Assembly: GCA_947244675.1 (NCBI GenBank)
Contig: CAMXLV010000004.1
Coordinates: forward strand, 1-38,241
Direction: 5' to 3'
Length of the DNA stretch: 38,241 nt
From: an uncultured Clostridium sp.
GTDB taxonomy: Bacteria > Bacillota_A > Clostridia > TANB77 > CAG-508
Position numbers and translations under genes: made by a program. The notes beneath the pieces were generated by a model. That model was not told the origin of the DNA. It did no database searches and saw only the letters and a program-made list of their open reading frames with translations. Shown piece after piece: positions 10,601 to 20,378 of this stretch; positions within the stretch are counted from its first letter, which is position 1, and each line of letters begins with the position of its first letter.

Positions 10601-11125
10601 TAGGGTATGATACATATTGTAATTTGCTAAATGAAGTGGTAAAAGAAATGAAAGGAATAGAAGTGGAACAAGAAGTAGAACTTCAAATAGACTTAAATGT
10701 AACTAGTTATATACCAGATGAATATATACGGAGATGCTAATCAAAAAATAGAAATTTATCAAAATATTGCTTTTTGCCAGAAAGAAGAAGATATTCAAAA
10801 TGTAATTGATGAAATAGTAGATAGATTTGGCAATATGCCAAAAGAATTAGAAAATTTAATAGCAATTGCTAGAATAAAATATTTAGGCAAAAAATTATAC
10901 TTAAGTAAAATAGCTAGTAAAAAAACAGCTGTAGTATTTACTTACCAGCCAAATCAATTTGATTTAGAAATTAACGCATTAGTAGAAAAGTATGGTAATA
11001 AAATAAAATTTTCTAATGGAATAAAACCGATGATAACTTTAGAAATAGGTACAAATCAGGAAAAGCAAATCTTAAAGGAAGTAACTACATTTTTAGAAGA
11101 TTGTCAAAGAGAGAAAAAAAGGTAA
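7652..11125 (+). CDS. mfd: Transcription-repair coupling factor, read through three +1 CGG frameshifts
   Basis: Mfd displaces stalled RNA polymerase and recruits UvrA. Skipping one C at each of 9581, 10569 and 10729 gives one ORF of 1,156 aa, the normal Mfd length. The order is: N-terminal UvrB-like region, a CarD-like polymerase-interaction domain ([14 protein letters not shown] near residue 495), helicase motif I ([11 protein letters not shown], residue 644 at the first shift), DEEH motif II near residue 741, GRVGRAD motif [11 protein letters not shown] at the second shift, and a C-terminal TRCF domain after YIPDEYI-G-DANQ at the third. All three shifts fall on conserved glycines, and unshifted frames end within 2 to 16 codons. 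Four segments that stay collinear and full length, with no other damage, are hard to explain as a decaying gene. Confidence 0.9.
9581..9583 (+). other. CGG +1 frameshift site: GTT-C-GGA (mfd Walker A)
   Basis: Codon 644 is CGG. Skipping C9581 restores [11 protein letters not shown], the Walker A loop; unshifted reading destroys it and stops after 13 codons. Confidence 0.85.
10569..10571 (+). other. CGG +1 frameshift site: CTT-C-GGA (mfd motif RGAGSLLG)
   Basis: Skipping C10569 restores RGAGSLL-G-EIQSGH, a strongly conserved Mfd/RecG-type sequence. Confidence 0.85.
10729..10731 (+). other. CGG +1 frameshift site: ATA-C-GGA (mfd C-terminal domain)
   Basis: Skipping C10729 restores [17 protein letters not shown] and opens the last 131 residues. 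Unshifted reading stops two codons after the CGG. Confidence 0.85.
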
Positions 11126-11152
11126 ATAACCTAAAATAAAAAGGAGAAGAAA

Positions 11153-11948
11153 ATGCAAGGAATTAGTAGTAAAGAAAATGATTTGATAAAACATATCAAG
11201 AAATTAAAAGATAAAAAATATCGTGACATTGCTAACCAATATGTAATAGAAGGAATAAAATTACTTGGGGAAGCAATAGAAGAAAAAGCCAATATTGAAC
11301 AAATTGTTTTATGTGATGATTGTGAAACCAATGCTGCTATTTCAAAAGAATTGATGTATGAAATTGCAAAATATGAATGCATTTATGTTACTAAAAATGT
11401 TTTCAAATATCTATCAGAAGTGCAAACACCACAAGGAATTTTAGCCGTTATAGGAAAAGGAAAAGAAGAAATGACAATTGATTACACACAAGATATGATG
11501 GTAGCATTAGATGATGTCCAAGATCCAGGGAATTTAGGAACAATTTTAAGAACAATTGATAGTATACGGATTAACACAAATTTTAGTATCCAAAAAAACA
11601 GCAGATGCTTATAATCCGAAAGTAGTGCGATCTACAATGGGAGCGATTTTTAGGGTAAAAATAATAGAATGTGAAGATTTAAAGCAAACATTGAAAGAAA
11701 TAAAAAAGCACAAGTTTAAAATAGTAGCTTCTTCTTTGCAAACAAAAACTACAATATATGATATTAATTATGATAAAAAGGTAATTGTTATTGGAAATGA
11801 AGCAAATGGTGTAGAAGAGGAAATCTTGAATATGGCAGATGAAAAAATAAAAATTCCTATGTTAGGAAAAACAGAAAGTTTAAATGCTTCTGTTGCAACA
11901 GGTATTATTTTGTATGAAGCAGTAAGACAAAAAAGAAAGAAGGAATAA
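11153..11948 (+). CDS. rlmB: TrmH/SpoU-family 23S rRNA 2'-O-methyltransferase, read through a +1 CGG frameshift
   Basis: A 264-aa SPOUT methyltransferase if C11567 is skipped. It has an N-terminal substrate-binding domain (residues 1-105), then the AdoMet knot: DDVQDPGNLGTILRT, then DSI-G-LTQILVS at the shift, IGNEANGVEEE and IPMLGKTESLNASVA. All three conserved SpoU motifs are intact only in the shifted reading. SD AAGGAGAAGAA precedes ATG 11153, 27 bp after mfd, so it is probably co-transcribed. RlmB versus a close TrmH-family relative is not settled by eye. Confidence 0.8.
11567..11569 (+). other. CGG +1 frameshift site: ATA-C-GGA (rlmB-like gene)
   Basis: Codon 139 is CGG. Skipping C11567 joins RTIDSI to GLTQILVSKK, the knot domain. 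Unshifted reading stops after 16 codons. Confidence 0.85.
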
Positions 11949-11953
11949 GAAAA

Positions 11954-12458
11954 GTGAGAATACATATTGTTTTAGTAGAACCAGAAATACCACAAAACAC
12001 ACGGAAATATAGCCAGAACTTGTGCCATAACAGGGGCTAAATTACATCTAGTACATCCACTAGGTTTTAAAATAGATGAAAAATCATTAAAAAGAGCGGG
12101 ATTAGATTATTGGGATAAAATAGAAATAGAAGAACACAATACATTAGAAGAATTTTTAAAAAAGTATCCACCAGAAAATAATAATATGTTTTTTGCAACA
12201 ACAAAAGGAAAAACAAAATATACAGATAATGATTATATGAACATGGAAGAAGTTTTTGTACTGTATGGAAAAGAAACAAAAGGATTGCCAGAGTGGCTTT
12301 TAGAAAAATACTTAAATACAAAAACAATAAGAATACCAATGTTACCAACACTTAGATCATTAAACTTATCCAACTCAGTTGCTATCATTACTTATGAAAT
12401 ATTAAGACAACAAAATTTTGAAAATCTACAAGGAACAAGTACATATTTTGATCAATAA
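11954..12458 (+). CDS. trmL: tRNA (cytidine/uridine-34 2'-O)-methyltransferase, read through a +1 CGG frameshift
   Basis: A 167-aa single-domain SPOUT enzyme that methylates the wobble ribose of certain tRNAs. GTG 11954 begins VRIHIVLVEPEIPQNT; codon 17 is CGG. Skipping C12002 gives GNIARTCAITGAKLHLVHPLGF, the family's signature N-terminus. The later motifs YGKETKGLP and IPMLPTLRSLNLSNSVAI are intact. The start is 5 bp after the rlmB-like stop, with AAGGAA upstream overlapping that stop. The C-terminal part from 12186 on would be useless alone because the AdoMet knot needs the N-terminal strand, so the shift is needed for function. Both methyltransferases in this operon carry a shift. Confidence 0.85.
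12002..12004 (+). other. CGG +1 frameshift site: ACA-C-GGA (trmL)
   Basis: Skipping C12002 restores PQNT-G-NIARTC, the most conserved TrmL motif. Unshifted reading ends 14 codons after the CGG. Confidence 0.85.
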
Positions 12459-12500
12459 ATTAAAATAATGTAGAAATGAAAGAAGTTATGTCGAAGAATA

Positions 12501-12537
12501 AGAAGATTTGTAAAAAAACTTGCGAATCTTCTTTTTT
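12501..12537 (+). terminator. Terminator after trmL
   Basis: AGAAGATTTG and CGAATCTTCT form a 10-bp stem (with one T-G pair) followed by TTTTTT. It closes the mfd-rlmB-trmL unit. Confidence 0.8.
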
Positions 12538-12691
12538 CATGTTTTAATGAAAAACAAGTTTTTAATTCGATGAAATTTAGATTCAAAATATAAATCCCAA
12601 CTAAAAGTAAGAAAGCCAAATAAGAAAGTAGGTAACAGAGAAATTATATATTTACTTATAAGTAAAAAGAAACAAGCTAGGAGGAACCAAT

Positions 12692-13372
12692 TTGAAAATA
12701 TTTACATATCGTGAGTACATAAAATGTATTCATACCTTTCGATTAAATGCAGTGATGCAATTAGCAGAAGAAAGTGTAGAATATCAATTAGAAGGTAGCA
12801 ATAAAAAAGACACAAAAGAGGGGGAGGAGATAAAGAAAATATTACAGAATAAAGAAGAAGTTAGTGAATTAATTAACCAATTTTTAGAACCAAGAGAAAA
12901 AATAAAAAAAGAAGAATTAATGTCATATCAGAATAGTTATATCATCAGAAAACATCAATCCAAAGAAGTTTCATTCATTTACAAATTAAGAAGACAAGAA
13001 ATATTTTTTTTAATAGAACATCAATCTTCTATCAATAGCCATATATCATATCAATTGTTAAACTATTGTTTAGACATAATGCAAGAATGGGGAAAAAACA
13101 AAAAGACACATAAGATAGTAAGATATCCAATTATTGTACCAATTATTATTTATACAGGAAGCCAAAAATGGAAAATAGAAAAAAAGGAAAAAGACATAGA
13201 GAAAAGATACAAAATGCAAATAGATTATAATTTAATTGATATAAATAAAATATCAAAACAAACCTTATTAGAAAAAAATACAATGTTTGGATATACCATG
13301 TTCCTAGAAAAAGTAAAAAATAAAAAGGAACGAATGCAAAATATGGATTACTTAAAAGACAAAAAAGAGTAG
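12692..13372 (+). CDS. Rpn/YhgA-like PD-(D/E)XK nuclease-family protein
   Basis: A 226-aa protein resembling the recombination-promoting nuclease (Rpn, formerly putative transposase YhgA-like) family. The diagnostic stretch is FLIEHQSSINSHISYQLLNY, followed by YPIIVPIIIYTG. The start is a TTG with a strong CTAGGAGGAACC ribosome binding site. Rpn members are often longer, near 300 aa; the end here looks slightly short. It stands alone between a terminator and the ABC operon. No in-frame CGG. Its cellular role is not known from sequence. Confidence 0.7.
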   Translation: MKIFTYREYIKCIHTFRLNAVMQLAEESVEYQLEGSNKKDTKEGEEIKKILQNKEEVSELINQFLEPREKIKKEELMSYQNSYIIRKHQSKEVSFIYKLRRQEIFFLIEHQSSINSHISYQLLNYCLDIMQEWGKNKKTHKIVRYPIIVPIIIYTGSQKWKIEKKEKDIEKRYKMQIDYNLIDINKISKQTLLEKNTMFGYTMFLEKVKNKKERMQNMDYLKDKKE

Positions 13373-13387
13373 AAACAAAACAAGGAA

Positions 13388-13424
13388 CTCCTTTCGTCAA
13401 AAAAACATAAAATATACGAAGGAG
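13388..13424 (+). promoter_or_regulatory. Hairpin that can mask the SD of the ABC ATPase
   Basis: CTCCTTTCGT (13388-13397) pairs with ACGAAGGAG (13416-13424) apart from one bulged T. The second arm contains the AAGGAGG ribosome binding site of the gene at 13436, so translation could be controlled by opening the stem. No known riboswitch class is recognised. Confidence 0.45.
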
Positions 13425-13435
13425 GCATAAAAATA

Positions 13436-14201
13436 ATGAAAAAAATATTAGAAATTAAAAATATAAGCAAAAAGTATCAAAGTCAAGAAGGAGAAATAGT
13501 AGCCTTACAAAATATTAATTTAAAGGTAAAACAAGGAGAATTTGTCAGTATCATTGGACCTAGTGGATGTGGGAAATCTACATTATTATCTATTATAGCA
13601 GGTTTAGAGAGTAAAACATCAGGAGAAATCTATTTAGAAGAAGAAAAATATGAGCGGAATATCACCTAAAATAGGTTATATGCTACAAAGGGATTGCTTG
13701 TTAGAATGGAGAAGTATTTTAAACAATGCAATGTTTGGATTAGAAGTTAAAGGAAAAAAGAACAAAGAAAGTAAAAAACAAGTAGAAGAACTATTAAAAA
13801 AATATGATTTATATGATTTTAAAGACAAATACCCATCAGAGTTATCAGGGGGAATGAGACAAAGAGCAGCACTAATTAGAACATTAGCAGTAAAACCAAA
13901 AATTTTACTATTAGATGAAGCTTTTTCTGCATTAGATTATCAAACTAGAATCATGGTAACAAACGATATATACCATATTTTGAAAGAAGAAGGGATAACT
14001 GCAATTGCTGTGACACATGATATATCAGAAGCAATTAGTATGTCAGACAGAGTAATTGTTTTAAATGCTAGACCAGGAACAGTAAAAGACATTCACAAAA
14101 TTGACTTTGGGATAGAAAGTAGAAATCCTATTAATTGTAGAGAGAATCCTAAATTTAGTCAATACTTTAATACCTTATGGAAGGAGCTTAGTGTTTCATG
14201 A
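13436..14201 (+). CDS. ABC transporter ATPase, nitrate/sulfonate/taurine type, read through a +1 CGG frameshift
   Basis: A 254-aa ATP-binding subunit of a SsuB/TauB/ThiZ-like importer if C13655 is skipped. Walker A is [11 protein letters not shown] near residues 41-51, the Q-loop region is [11 protein letters not shown], the signature is LSGGMRQR, Walker B is [12 protein letters not shown] and the H-loop is VTHD. The shift lies between Walker A and the Q-loop ([14 protein letters not shown]); in the unshifted frame the protein ends four codons after the CGG, with only Walker A. The permease gene overlaps its stop by 4 bp, so they are translationally coupled. Substrate is unknown; the operon also has a NMT1-like binding protein. 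Confidence 0.88.
13655..13657 (+). other. CGG +1 frameshift site: GAG-C-GGA (ABC ATPase)
   Basis: Codon 74 is CGG. Skipping C13655 joins the Walker A half to the signature/Walker B half. Confidence 0.85.
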
Positions 14202-14669
14202 ATCAAAAATTAATATCCAAAGAAAGAAAACAATACTTAAAAAAGAATAAATATAAAAAATGTAGTATCATTTTAACGCAAATAGCTATATTGGTAGGAT
14301 TTCTTATTTTATGGGAAATATTAGCAAATCAAAAAATAATTGATAGTTTTATTACTAGCCAACCAAGCAGAATATGGCAAACATTTTTAAATTTAAGTGC
14401 CAACGATTTACTAAAACATATTGGAGTTACTGTTTATGAAACAGTAGTTGGTTTTATAGTAGGCACAACCTTAGGAATTGCTATTGCTATTCTTTTATGG
14501 TGGTCAGACTTTCTAGCAAAAGTTACAGAACCTTATTTAGTAGTATTAAACAGTTTGCCCAAAGTAGCTCTACGGTCCTGTTATTATTATTTGGGTAGGG
14601 GCTGGAACACCTGCTATTATTGTAATGGCAGTTGCAATTGCAATTATTATGTGGTTACGACAATTTTAA
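14198..14669 (+). pseudogene. ABC transporter permease, 5' half, interrupted by mobile element 1 (contains a +1 CGG frameshift)
   Basis: The first 147 codons of a BPD_transp_1-type permease (SsuC/TauC-like). TM segments are seen at about residues 24-45 (IILTQIAILVGFLILWEI) and 80-100. Skipping C14573 gives SLPKVAL-G-PVIIIWVGAG, the conserved cytoplasmic loop that contacts the ATPase. The native reading runs to MAVAI at GCAATT 14634-14639; after that it enters the element and stops at 14667. The missing half is at 31870-32239. Joined at GCAATT the two give about 269 aa, a normal length, with a continuous MAVAI-SLIVTIL join. The gene is thus split by insertion rather than degraded. Confidence 0.85.
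14573..14575 (+). other. CGG +1 frameshift site: CTA-C-GGT (permease, 5' half)
   Basis: Codon 126 is CGG followed by T. Skipping C14573 gives GGT and restores PKVAL-G-PVIIIW. One of only two sites using GGT. Confidence 0.8.
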
Positions 14670-14984
14670 TTAAATTCTTAAAGTTTAAGTACTAACACTT
14701 TTTGATTTAATAGTTTGTCACACAATTTATAAAACATTGTTACCTATAAATACATTATGTATACTGTTAATTAAAACATAGAAATCCGTAGAAAAAAGTA
14801 GAATTTGTGAAAAAAATGTAATAGAAAAAACAAATAAACTTAATAAAAGCAAGAGAAACAGTTTCCGTAGTAGTAGTATTTATTATACTAGTGAGATTAG
14901 TTTTTATAATATTTAAAATTAAAATTAATTATTATAAAATAAAATTAATATTTAATAATATAAAGCTAAAAGGAGACTGTGAAA
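14670..14984 (+). other. Gene-free left end of element 1
   Basis: About 315 bp, extremely AT-rich. It holds a TATAAT at 14905-14910 with no convincing -35, and the AGGAG ribosome binding site at 14971-14975 for the surface protein. No tRNA, terminator or ORF with a start codon could be supported. It presumably contains the left attachment arm and the surface-protein promoter. Confidence 0.4.
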
Positions 14985-17900
14985 ATGAAAAAACAAAAAA
15001 TGGTTCAAAAAAGTAGTAAAGTTTTATTTTTTGTGTTAGTTTTAGTCACAATAATTGGATTGTATGAAATAATAACAACCAAATACAAAAAAGTAAACAC
15101 GATCCAAAGAGAGACGAAGCAAATAGAAGAGAGAAATATGAGGGGACAAGCAGAAGATTTAGAAGTAGGTCAAAATGCTATTGTTTCATCATTAAACATG
15201 AAAGAGAAAAAAACAGGTACTTGGCCATTTGATAATGATAATGAACCAGGAAATGATGAATCAGAAGACAATGAAATTGTTCGTTCTTTTGACAGCATCA
15301 AATATAGTGTAAACCATATAATGCAATTAAAGCCAGAAGTAGAAAAAGATGAGATACAAGCTAATTTTCAAGAAGCAAGAAAAACAAATTATCAAGGAGG
15401 AGTTCTTGAAGTAAAAGCAGAATTACCAGAGGATTGTGCCAATTTAGTTAAATGGGATGTTAGTAAAATGAATTGGGCAACTGATGCAAAAGTATCAGAA
15501 GATGGAAGAATTTTCACAGCTAAATTAGTTATGTCAAATGAAATAATAACAGTGCCAGGTGTAAGAAGTATAGATTTTATGCTAAATGTGTTAGAAGCAC
15601 CTAATGGAAAAGAAATAAGGCCTACCTTTACTAGTAAATTAATAGGAAATGAAGAAGGAGAAGAAGCAACATTAGTAGATGAAAAGGTAGTAGTTAGTGC
15701 AGCTCCTTCTTACAACATTCAATTAACACAAAAAGCAGAATTAAATTATAGAGGCCATTTTGATACAGAAACAGGAGAAAAAGTAGAGAGTTCAAATGAA
15801 AATAGTATATTTGGTCGTATGCAAGGTTATGCCATTACCTTACAATTATATAATAATAAAGAAGAAAAAGGATTAAAAGGAATTGAACTACCACAAGGAG
15901 ATATTACATTTGATTTAATACTAGAAGAATACAAGGGAAAGGAAAATATAACAAAAGAAAAAGGTTATACACCAATTTTATGGGATTACATAGAAAATGA
16001 ACCACTTCGTACACAAGGAAACAAAGGAAATAATATAGTTTGGAGTAGTGTCAAAAATTCTAATTATGGTAGACAAATAGCACCTTATAATACAGGAGGA
16101 AAAAGAGATGCTTGTTATAATGGAGGAAGTTGGAATATTCAAAGAGCCAAAGAAAATACGAACATATATCATGTAACAATAAAAGATTACGAATTTGATA
16201 TGGAAAATTTCGAATTTCCAAAAAGAAATGCAGAAGATAGTAATGCAATGGAAACAGTCTATAAAAGTAATGTTGGATGTTTTAGTGCAGGATATGTACA
16301 AGCAATTATGCAAATGCCAGAAAAAGACGATAATACCAAAGTAATAGAAATGAGAACAACAGTATCAAATTTAAGAGCTAGTTCTAGTAGTGGACAAGAA
16401 ACAAGAGAAGATAAAAAAAGTGAAGACAATGTAGAGAGTACATCTATTACACTATATCCAGAAGGAAGATACAATAAAAATTCTTATTTATATGAAAATG
16501 AAAGAGTATGGGTATATGATAATTCACTAAGTTCTACACGCCAATCAGGAGACGCAAATGCTGGGATAGGCCAAAGTGTTTATATTTTTGGAAATGTAAC
16601 ATTAGGAGATAATAATGACAATACAATAAGGGCTATTAACATATTACAAAAATTTGATGATGAAGCATTCCTTATACCAGAAGATGCTAATAGTAGTGAT
16701 GGAAGTAGAGTCGGACCAGATGGAGTTTTAAAAACACTTTATGCAGCCAAACCAGATAAAAATGGATGGATAGATGATAATGAAATGCAAGAAACAAGAG
16801 AAAAAGATTTAATTTATTTCTCAAGTATGGCTGAACTAAAAGAAGCAGGATATATTTGTGTTGGAGTATTATTTGAAGATAGAGAATTAAAAGGAGAAAG
16901 AGGAAGCGATTGTTATTATGGAATAAAAACTTTTATCAATGAAGAAGCTAAAATAGGAAATGTATACCAAACAATAAATGATGTAACAGTATGGCAAGAA
17001 AAAATAGACTTCACATGGGAAAACAAAGTATACTCTTATAATAATGAAAGTGGATTGGTTTATGAAGAATTAAACTATCCAACACCATTGAGTGTAGAAT
17101 ATAATGGAAAAGATGCTAATACACCAAATTATATCAAAACACAATATGATGAAAATGGAAAAATCATTCCAGGTAGCCATTATGGTGGAACACGTTCAGG
17201 AAATTCAGTTTTAATATTAGGAGCAGATTTAAGTATTACGAAAACAACTTTGAAAGAAGAATATGACTTATCAGGAAAAGAATATAATGTTAAATTTGAA
17301 CTTAATCCATCTTTAACGAATAAAGACAATAACATAAAAGGAATTCACTTAAAAATAACTGATACCTTACCAAAAGGATTAACTTATGGAACAGGAACTT
17401 GTAATTATGATGAACCAGAAGTAACAGTAAATGAAGATGGAAGCACGACATTAGTTTGGTATGTTTATAATTGTACAGTAAATGTTTCAATACCAAGTAT
17501 TACTTATATAGCATATATTGATAAAAATACAAAAGATAAAACACAATATACTTCCAATGTTGAAATAGTAGAAGCATTAAATGAAGGAGAAAAAACAAAA
17601 ATTGGAATAAGCCAATTAGAAAAAAGACGAGCCAAAAACACAATAAGAATTAACAATTCAAGTAATTACAGCTTATATAAAACAACAACAACACCAGGAA
17701 TAGAAGAAAATGGAACCATACACTACAAAATAGTTGCTTCAAACAATACAAATACAGACTTAGATACTTTCCGATTATTAGACAAATTACCATTAGAAAA
17801 AGACTATTATTGGATAACATTACAAAACGTAGAAGTAAGAAAAAGCAATATACAAAATGGAGAAGAAGTAAGTTTAGATAATACAAAAATATTATATAGT

Positions 17901-20378
17901 AGTACAAGTTTAGTAAAACCAATTGAACCAGAAGAAACTACATTGGCAGAAACACAAAAACCAACGGAAGAAGAGCCAAAAGAAATTCCAATTGAAATAA
18001 CAGACGAAGACTTTGGAGAAACAAGTATCTGGCAAGAGATAAAACCAGGAGAAACAATGCCAATTTCAAAAGTAGCTAGTGCTATTGCTGCAAAAGGAGT
18101 GTTAGAGGCAAATACAAAAATAGAGATAGATATTTACCTAAAAACAAGAGGAAATAAACCAAAAGACAGTTACAAGAACAAAGCAATTATGCAAACAAAT
18201 CCAGAAGAAATTTTAGAAACTTTAGATGTAGAAGTAAGAGTTGTCAACCGTGTTATTATAGGAAAAATATGGGAAGATTTTGACAGAAACGGACTTGTTG
18301 ATTATTTTGAAGAATACATGAAAGATGTAGAAGTTATTTTATATGATGCAACCAATATAGAAATTGAGAGAACTAAAACAGATGAATATGGAGGATATAG
18401 ATTTGAAAATTTAGCAGAAGGAAGTTATAAGGTAAAAGTAGTTCCACCAGCAGGATTTTATGTAACACAAAAAGGAGCAGGAGGACTCTTAGGCATTAAT
18501 AGCAAATTTAATCCATCTAGCAATACAACAGACAAAATAGAATTAGCAGCAACAAGTGAATCTTTAAGTGTATTAAAATACAATATTAATGCAGGATTAT
18601 ATCGAGAAAGATATCGTTTACATGTAAGCAATTATAGAATTGGAACTAATTTAAAAATAAAGAATGCAATTTACACAATAGTAGGAGATGGGGTAGGACT
18701 TCAAGGCCCAGAATATAAAACTGATGCAAATGGAGGTTTTTCTGTTTATTTAGTACCAAACCAAACTTATATTATGCAACAAACTTATATAGCACCATTT
18801 GACTATATGTTAAAAGAAGAACCAATTATATTTAGTGTCGTAAAAGTAAATGGTATTTTGAAATTACAAATACAAAAAGGAACCATCAAAACAAGTAATA
18901 TTGTGCAAGCTCCTAATGAAGGAATATCAGACTTATATATGGAAGTTGAAAATGAACCAAAATACAATATTAGAATTACAGCTTATGAAGCAGGAACCAA
19001 TCATACAATTTCCTATGCACGCTTCATAGTAAAAGGAAAAAATATGGGGGCAGAAGGGAAAATATATCAAACCAATGTCAATGGTATTGCAAACATACAA
19101 AGTTTAGAATTAGATCAAGTATATACAGTGGAAGAAGAATATGCAAAAGGTTATTATTATCAAGGAAAACAATTTACTTTAAAATTAACACGTAATCAAG
19201 GAAACTTAGAAGTTCAATATAATGGAGTAGAAACCAAAGAAGAAGTATTTATTGAAGAAAGAGAAGATAGACCAGTTGTAGAAGTTAGTTTAGAAAATGT
19301 TAATATACCAAAATACACATTAGAATTAAGCAAAATAGGAGAAAAGACAGGAAAACAATTAGCAAATGCATATTTTGAAATAGAAGGTGAAGGAAGAGAT
19401 GAAACACAAGAGAAAAAATATGTAACCAATTCTAATGGAACTTTAACCATTGAAAAGTTATATGAAAATGAAATTTATACCTTAAAAGAAACAGTTCCAC
19501 CAATTGGTTATAAAATAAAAGAAGAACCATTAAAATTTAGAGCAACACAAGAAAATGGAGTATGGAGTTTTGAGACAGTAGAAGGAGAAATACTAGAAGA
19601 AGTAGCAATAGAAGATGCAACAATTAAAATAAAATATGAAGATGAATTGTTATTCAAATTACAAAAAACAGATAAAGAAACTGGTAAACCACTAGCAGGA
19701 GTAAAATTCACAGTAAAAGATTTAGAAGGAAATGAAGCAAAAGATTTAGAAGGTAATCCAGTAGGAGAAATAGAAACAATTAATGGAAAAGAACAAAGAG
19801 TTATCACAACAGATGAAGAAGGATTTTACACAGCAGAAATTGCACAAGGATTATACCAAATAGAAGAAGTACAAACCATTTATGGGTATGATTTACCAGA
19901 AAATCCAATACAATATTTTGGAATTGATGCTTCACAAGAAGGAAAAGAAGGAGCAGTAGAAACATGGGCAACAGAGTTTGTTACCAATAATAGTGATATT
20001 ATTGAAAGAGTAGCAATTACAAGTGATGGAGGAAGAGTATTTGTTGGAAAAATAGGAGGAACTGTACACACAGGGGGAGAAATCATAGGTAGTGCTTCTG
20101 ATGTAAACTATGTAATGGTAAAATATAATGAAGAAAAAAAGGTAGTATGGCAAGCAACTTGCAATTATGGTTATATTAATTTAGTCAAAGAAACAAAAGA
20201 TGGAGGTCTTTTAATAATAGCCAATTCAGGAATTATAAAATATGCAAAAAATGGGGAAGGATACGCTTTACAATGGCAAAGTAAAGTCATATCAGAAGGT
20301 TTATCAGAACAAAGCTTTCGACTTTCATATATTGATGAAACAGATGATGAAGGATTTTATTGTAGCAGGTCAATTTGA
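14985..20378 (+). CDS. Giant surface protein, N-terminal part (interrupted by a single-T frameshift)
   Basis: ATG 14985 is preferred over GTG 14979 because AGGAG lies 9 nt upstream of it. After an N-terminal membrane segment (about residues 10-30, VLFFVLVLVTIIGLYEII) the protein is extracellular. Seen in order: a large uncharacterised region, a DUF11-like domain (about 750-870), an acidic linker, an SdrD-B-like domain (about 1090-1170, IWEDFDRNGLVDYFE), several SpaA/prealbumin-like Cna-B domains (about 1205-1660, e.g. LQKTDKETGKPLAGVKF) and the first blades of a propeller-like repeat. Near 20,366 the frame changes: GGA TTT TAT TGT should read GGA TTT ATT GTA, i.e. one T too many, and translation ends at 20378. 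This is not a CGG site. Whether it is a mutation, a phase-variable site or a sequence error is open. Confidence 0.85.
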   Translation: MKKQKMVQKSSKVLFFVLVLVTIIGLYEIITTKYKKVNTIQRETKQIEERNMRGQAEDLEVGQNAIVSSLNMKEKKTGTWPFDNDNEPGNDESEDNEIVRSFDSIKYSVNHIMQLKPEVEKDEIQANFQEARKTNYQGGVLEVKAELPEDCANLVKWDVSKMNWATDAKVSEDGRIFTAKLVMSNEIITVPGVRSIDFMLNVLEAPNGKEIRPTFTSKLIGNEEGEEATLVDEKVVVSAAPSYNIQLTQKAELNYRGHFDTETGEKVESSNENSIFGRMQGYAITLQLYNNKEEKGLKGIELPQGDITFDLILEEYKGKENITKEKGYTPILWDYIENEPLRTQGNKGNNIVWSSVKNSNYGRQIAPYNTGGKRDACYNGGSWNIQRAKENTNIYHVTIKDYEFDMENFEFPKRNAEDSNAMETVYKSNVGCFSAGYVQAIMQMPEKDDNTKVIEMRTTVSNLRASSSSGQETREDKKSEDNVESTSITLYPEGRYNKNSYLYENERVWVYDNSLSSTRQSGDANAGIGQSVYIFGNVTLGDNNDNTIRAINILQKFDDEAFLIPEDANSSDGSRVGPDGVLKTLYAAKPDKNGWIDDNEMQETREKDLIYFSSMAELKEAGYICVGVLFEDRELKGERGSDCYYGIKTFINEEAKIGNVYQTINDVTVWQEKIDFTWENKVYSYNNESGLVYEELNYPTPLSVEYNGKDANTPNYIKTQYDENGKIIPGSHYGGTRSGNSVLILGADLSITKTTLKEEYDLSGKEYNVKFELNPSLTNKDNNIKGIHLKITDTLPKGLTYGTGTCNYDEPEVTVNEDGSTTLVWYVYNCTVNVSIPSITYIAYIDKNTKDKTQYTSNVEIVEALNEGEKTKIGISQLEKRRAKNTIRINNSSNYSLYKTTTTPGIEENGTIHYKIVASNNTNTDLDTFRLLDKLPLEKDYYWITLQNVEVRKSNIQNGEEVSLDNTKILYSSTSLVKPIEPEETTLAETQKPTEEEPKEIPIEITDEDFGETSIWQEIKPGETMPISKVASAIAAKGVLEANTKIEIDIYLKTRGNKPKDSYKNKAIMQTNPEEILETLDVEVRVVNRVIIGKIWEDFDRNGLVDYFEEYMKDVEVILYDATNIEIERTKTDEYGGYRFENLAEGSYKVKVVPPAGFYVTQKGAGGLLGINSKFNPSSNTTDKIELAATSESLSVLKYNINAGLYRERYRLHVSNYRIGTNLKIKNAIYTIVGDGVGLQGPEYKTDANGGFSVYLVPNQTYIMQQTYIAPFDYMLKEEPIIFSVVKVNGILKLQIQKGTIKTSNIVQAPNEGISDLYMEVENEPKYNIRITAYEAGTNHTISYARFIVKGKNMGAEGKIYQTNVNGIANIQSLELDQVYTVEEEYAKGYYYQGKQFTLKLTRNQGNLEVQYNGVETKEEVFIEEREDRPVVEVSLENVNIPKYTLELSKIGEKTGKQLANAYFEIEGEGRDETQEKKYVTNSNGTLTIEKLYENEIYTLKETVPPIGYKIKEEPLKFRATQENGVWSFETVEGEILEEVAIEDATIKIKYEDELLFKLQKTDKETGKPLAGVKFTVKDLEGNEAKDLEGNPVGEIETINGKEQRVITTDEEGFYTAEIAQGLYQIEEVQTIYGYDLPENPIQYFGIDASQEGKEGAVETWATEFVTNNSDIIERVAITSDGGRVFVGKIGGTVHTGGEIIGSASDVNYVMVKYNEEKKVVWQATCNYGYINLVKETKDGGLLIIANSGIIKYAKNGEGYALQWQSKVISEGLSEQSFRLSYIDETDDEGFYCSRSI
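20364..20367 (+). other. Non-CGG frameshift in the giant surface gene (TTTT)
   Basis: One T too many breaks a repeat motif: the expected reading DEGF-IVAGQF matches sibling repeats such as DGGF-AIAGS and DGEY-VVAGY. The shift is +1 in direction like the CGG sites, but the sequence is GGA-TTT-T-ATT. Confidence 0.7.

Noticed and set aside
14830..15020. Hydrophobic open frame just before the surface protein (VSVVVVFIILVRLVFIIF)
   Set aside because: It has no start codon or SD and overlaps the surface gene's ribosome binding site; it is probably chance in AT-rich DNA.
17302..17922. Minus-strand ORFs under the surface gene, recombinases and mfd
   Set aside because: They are low-complexity shadows of strong plus-strand coding frames, without SD or recognisable motifs.
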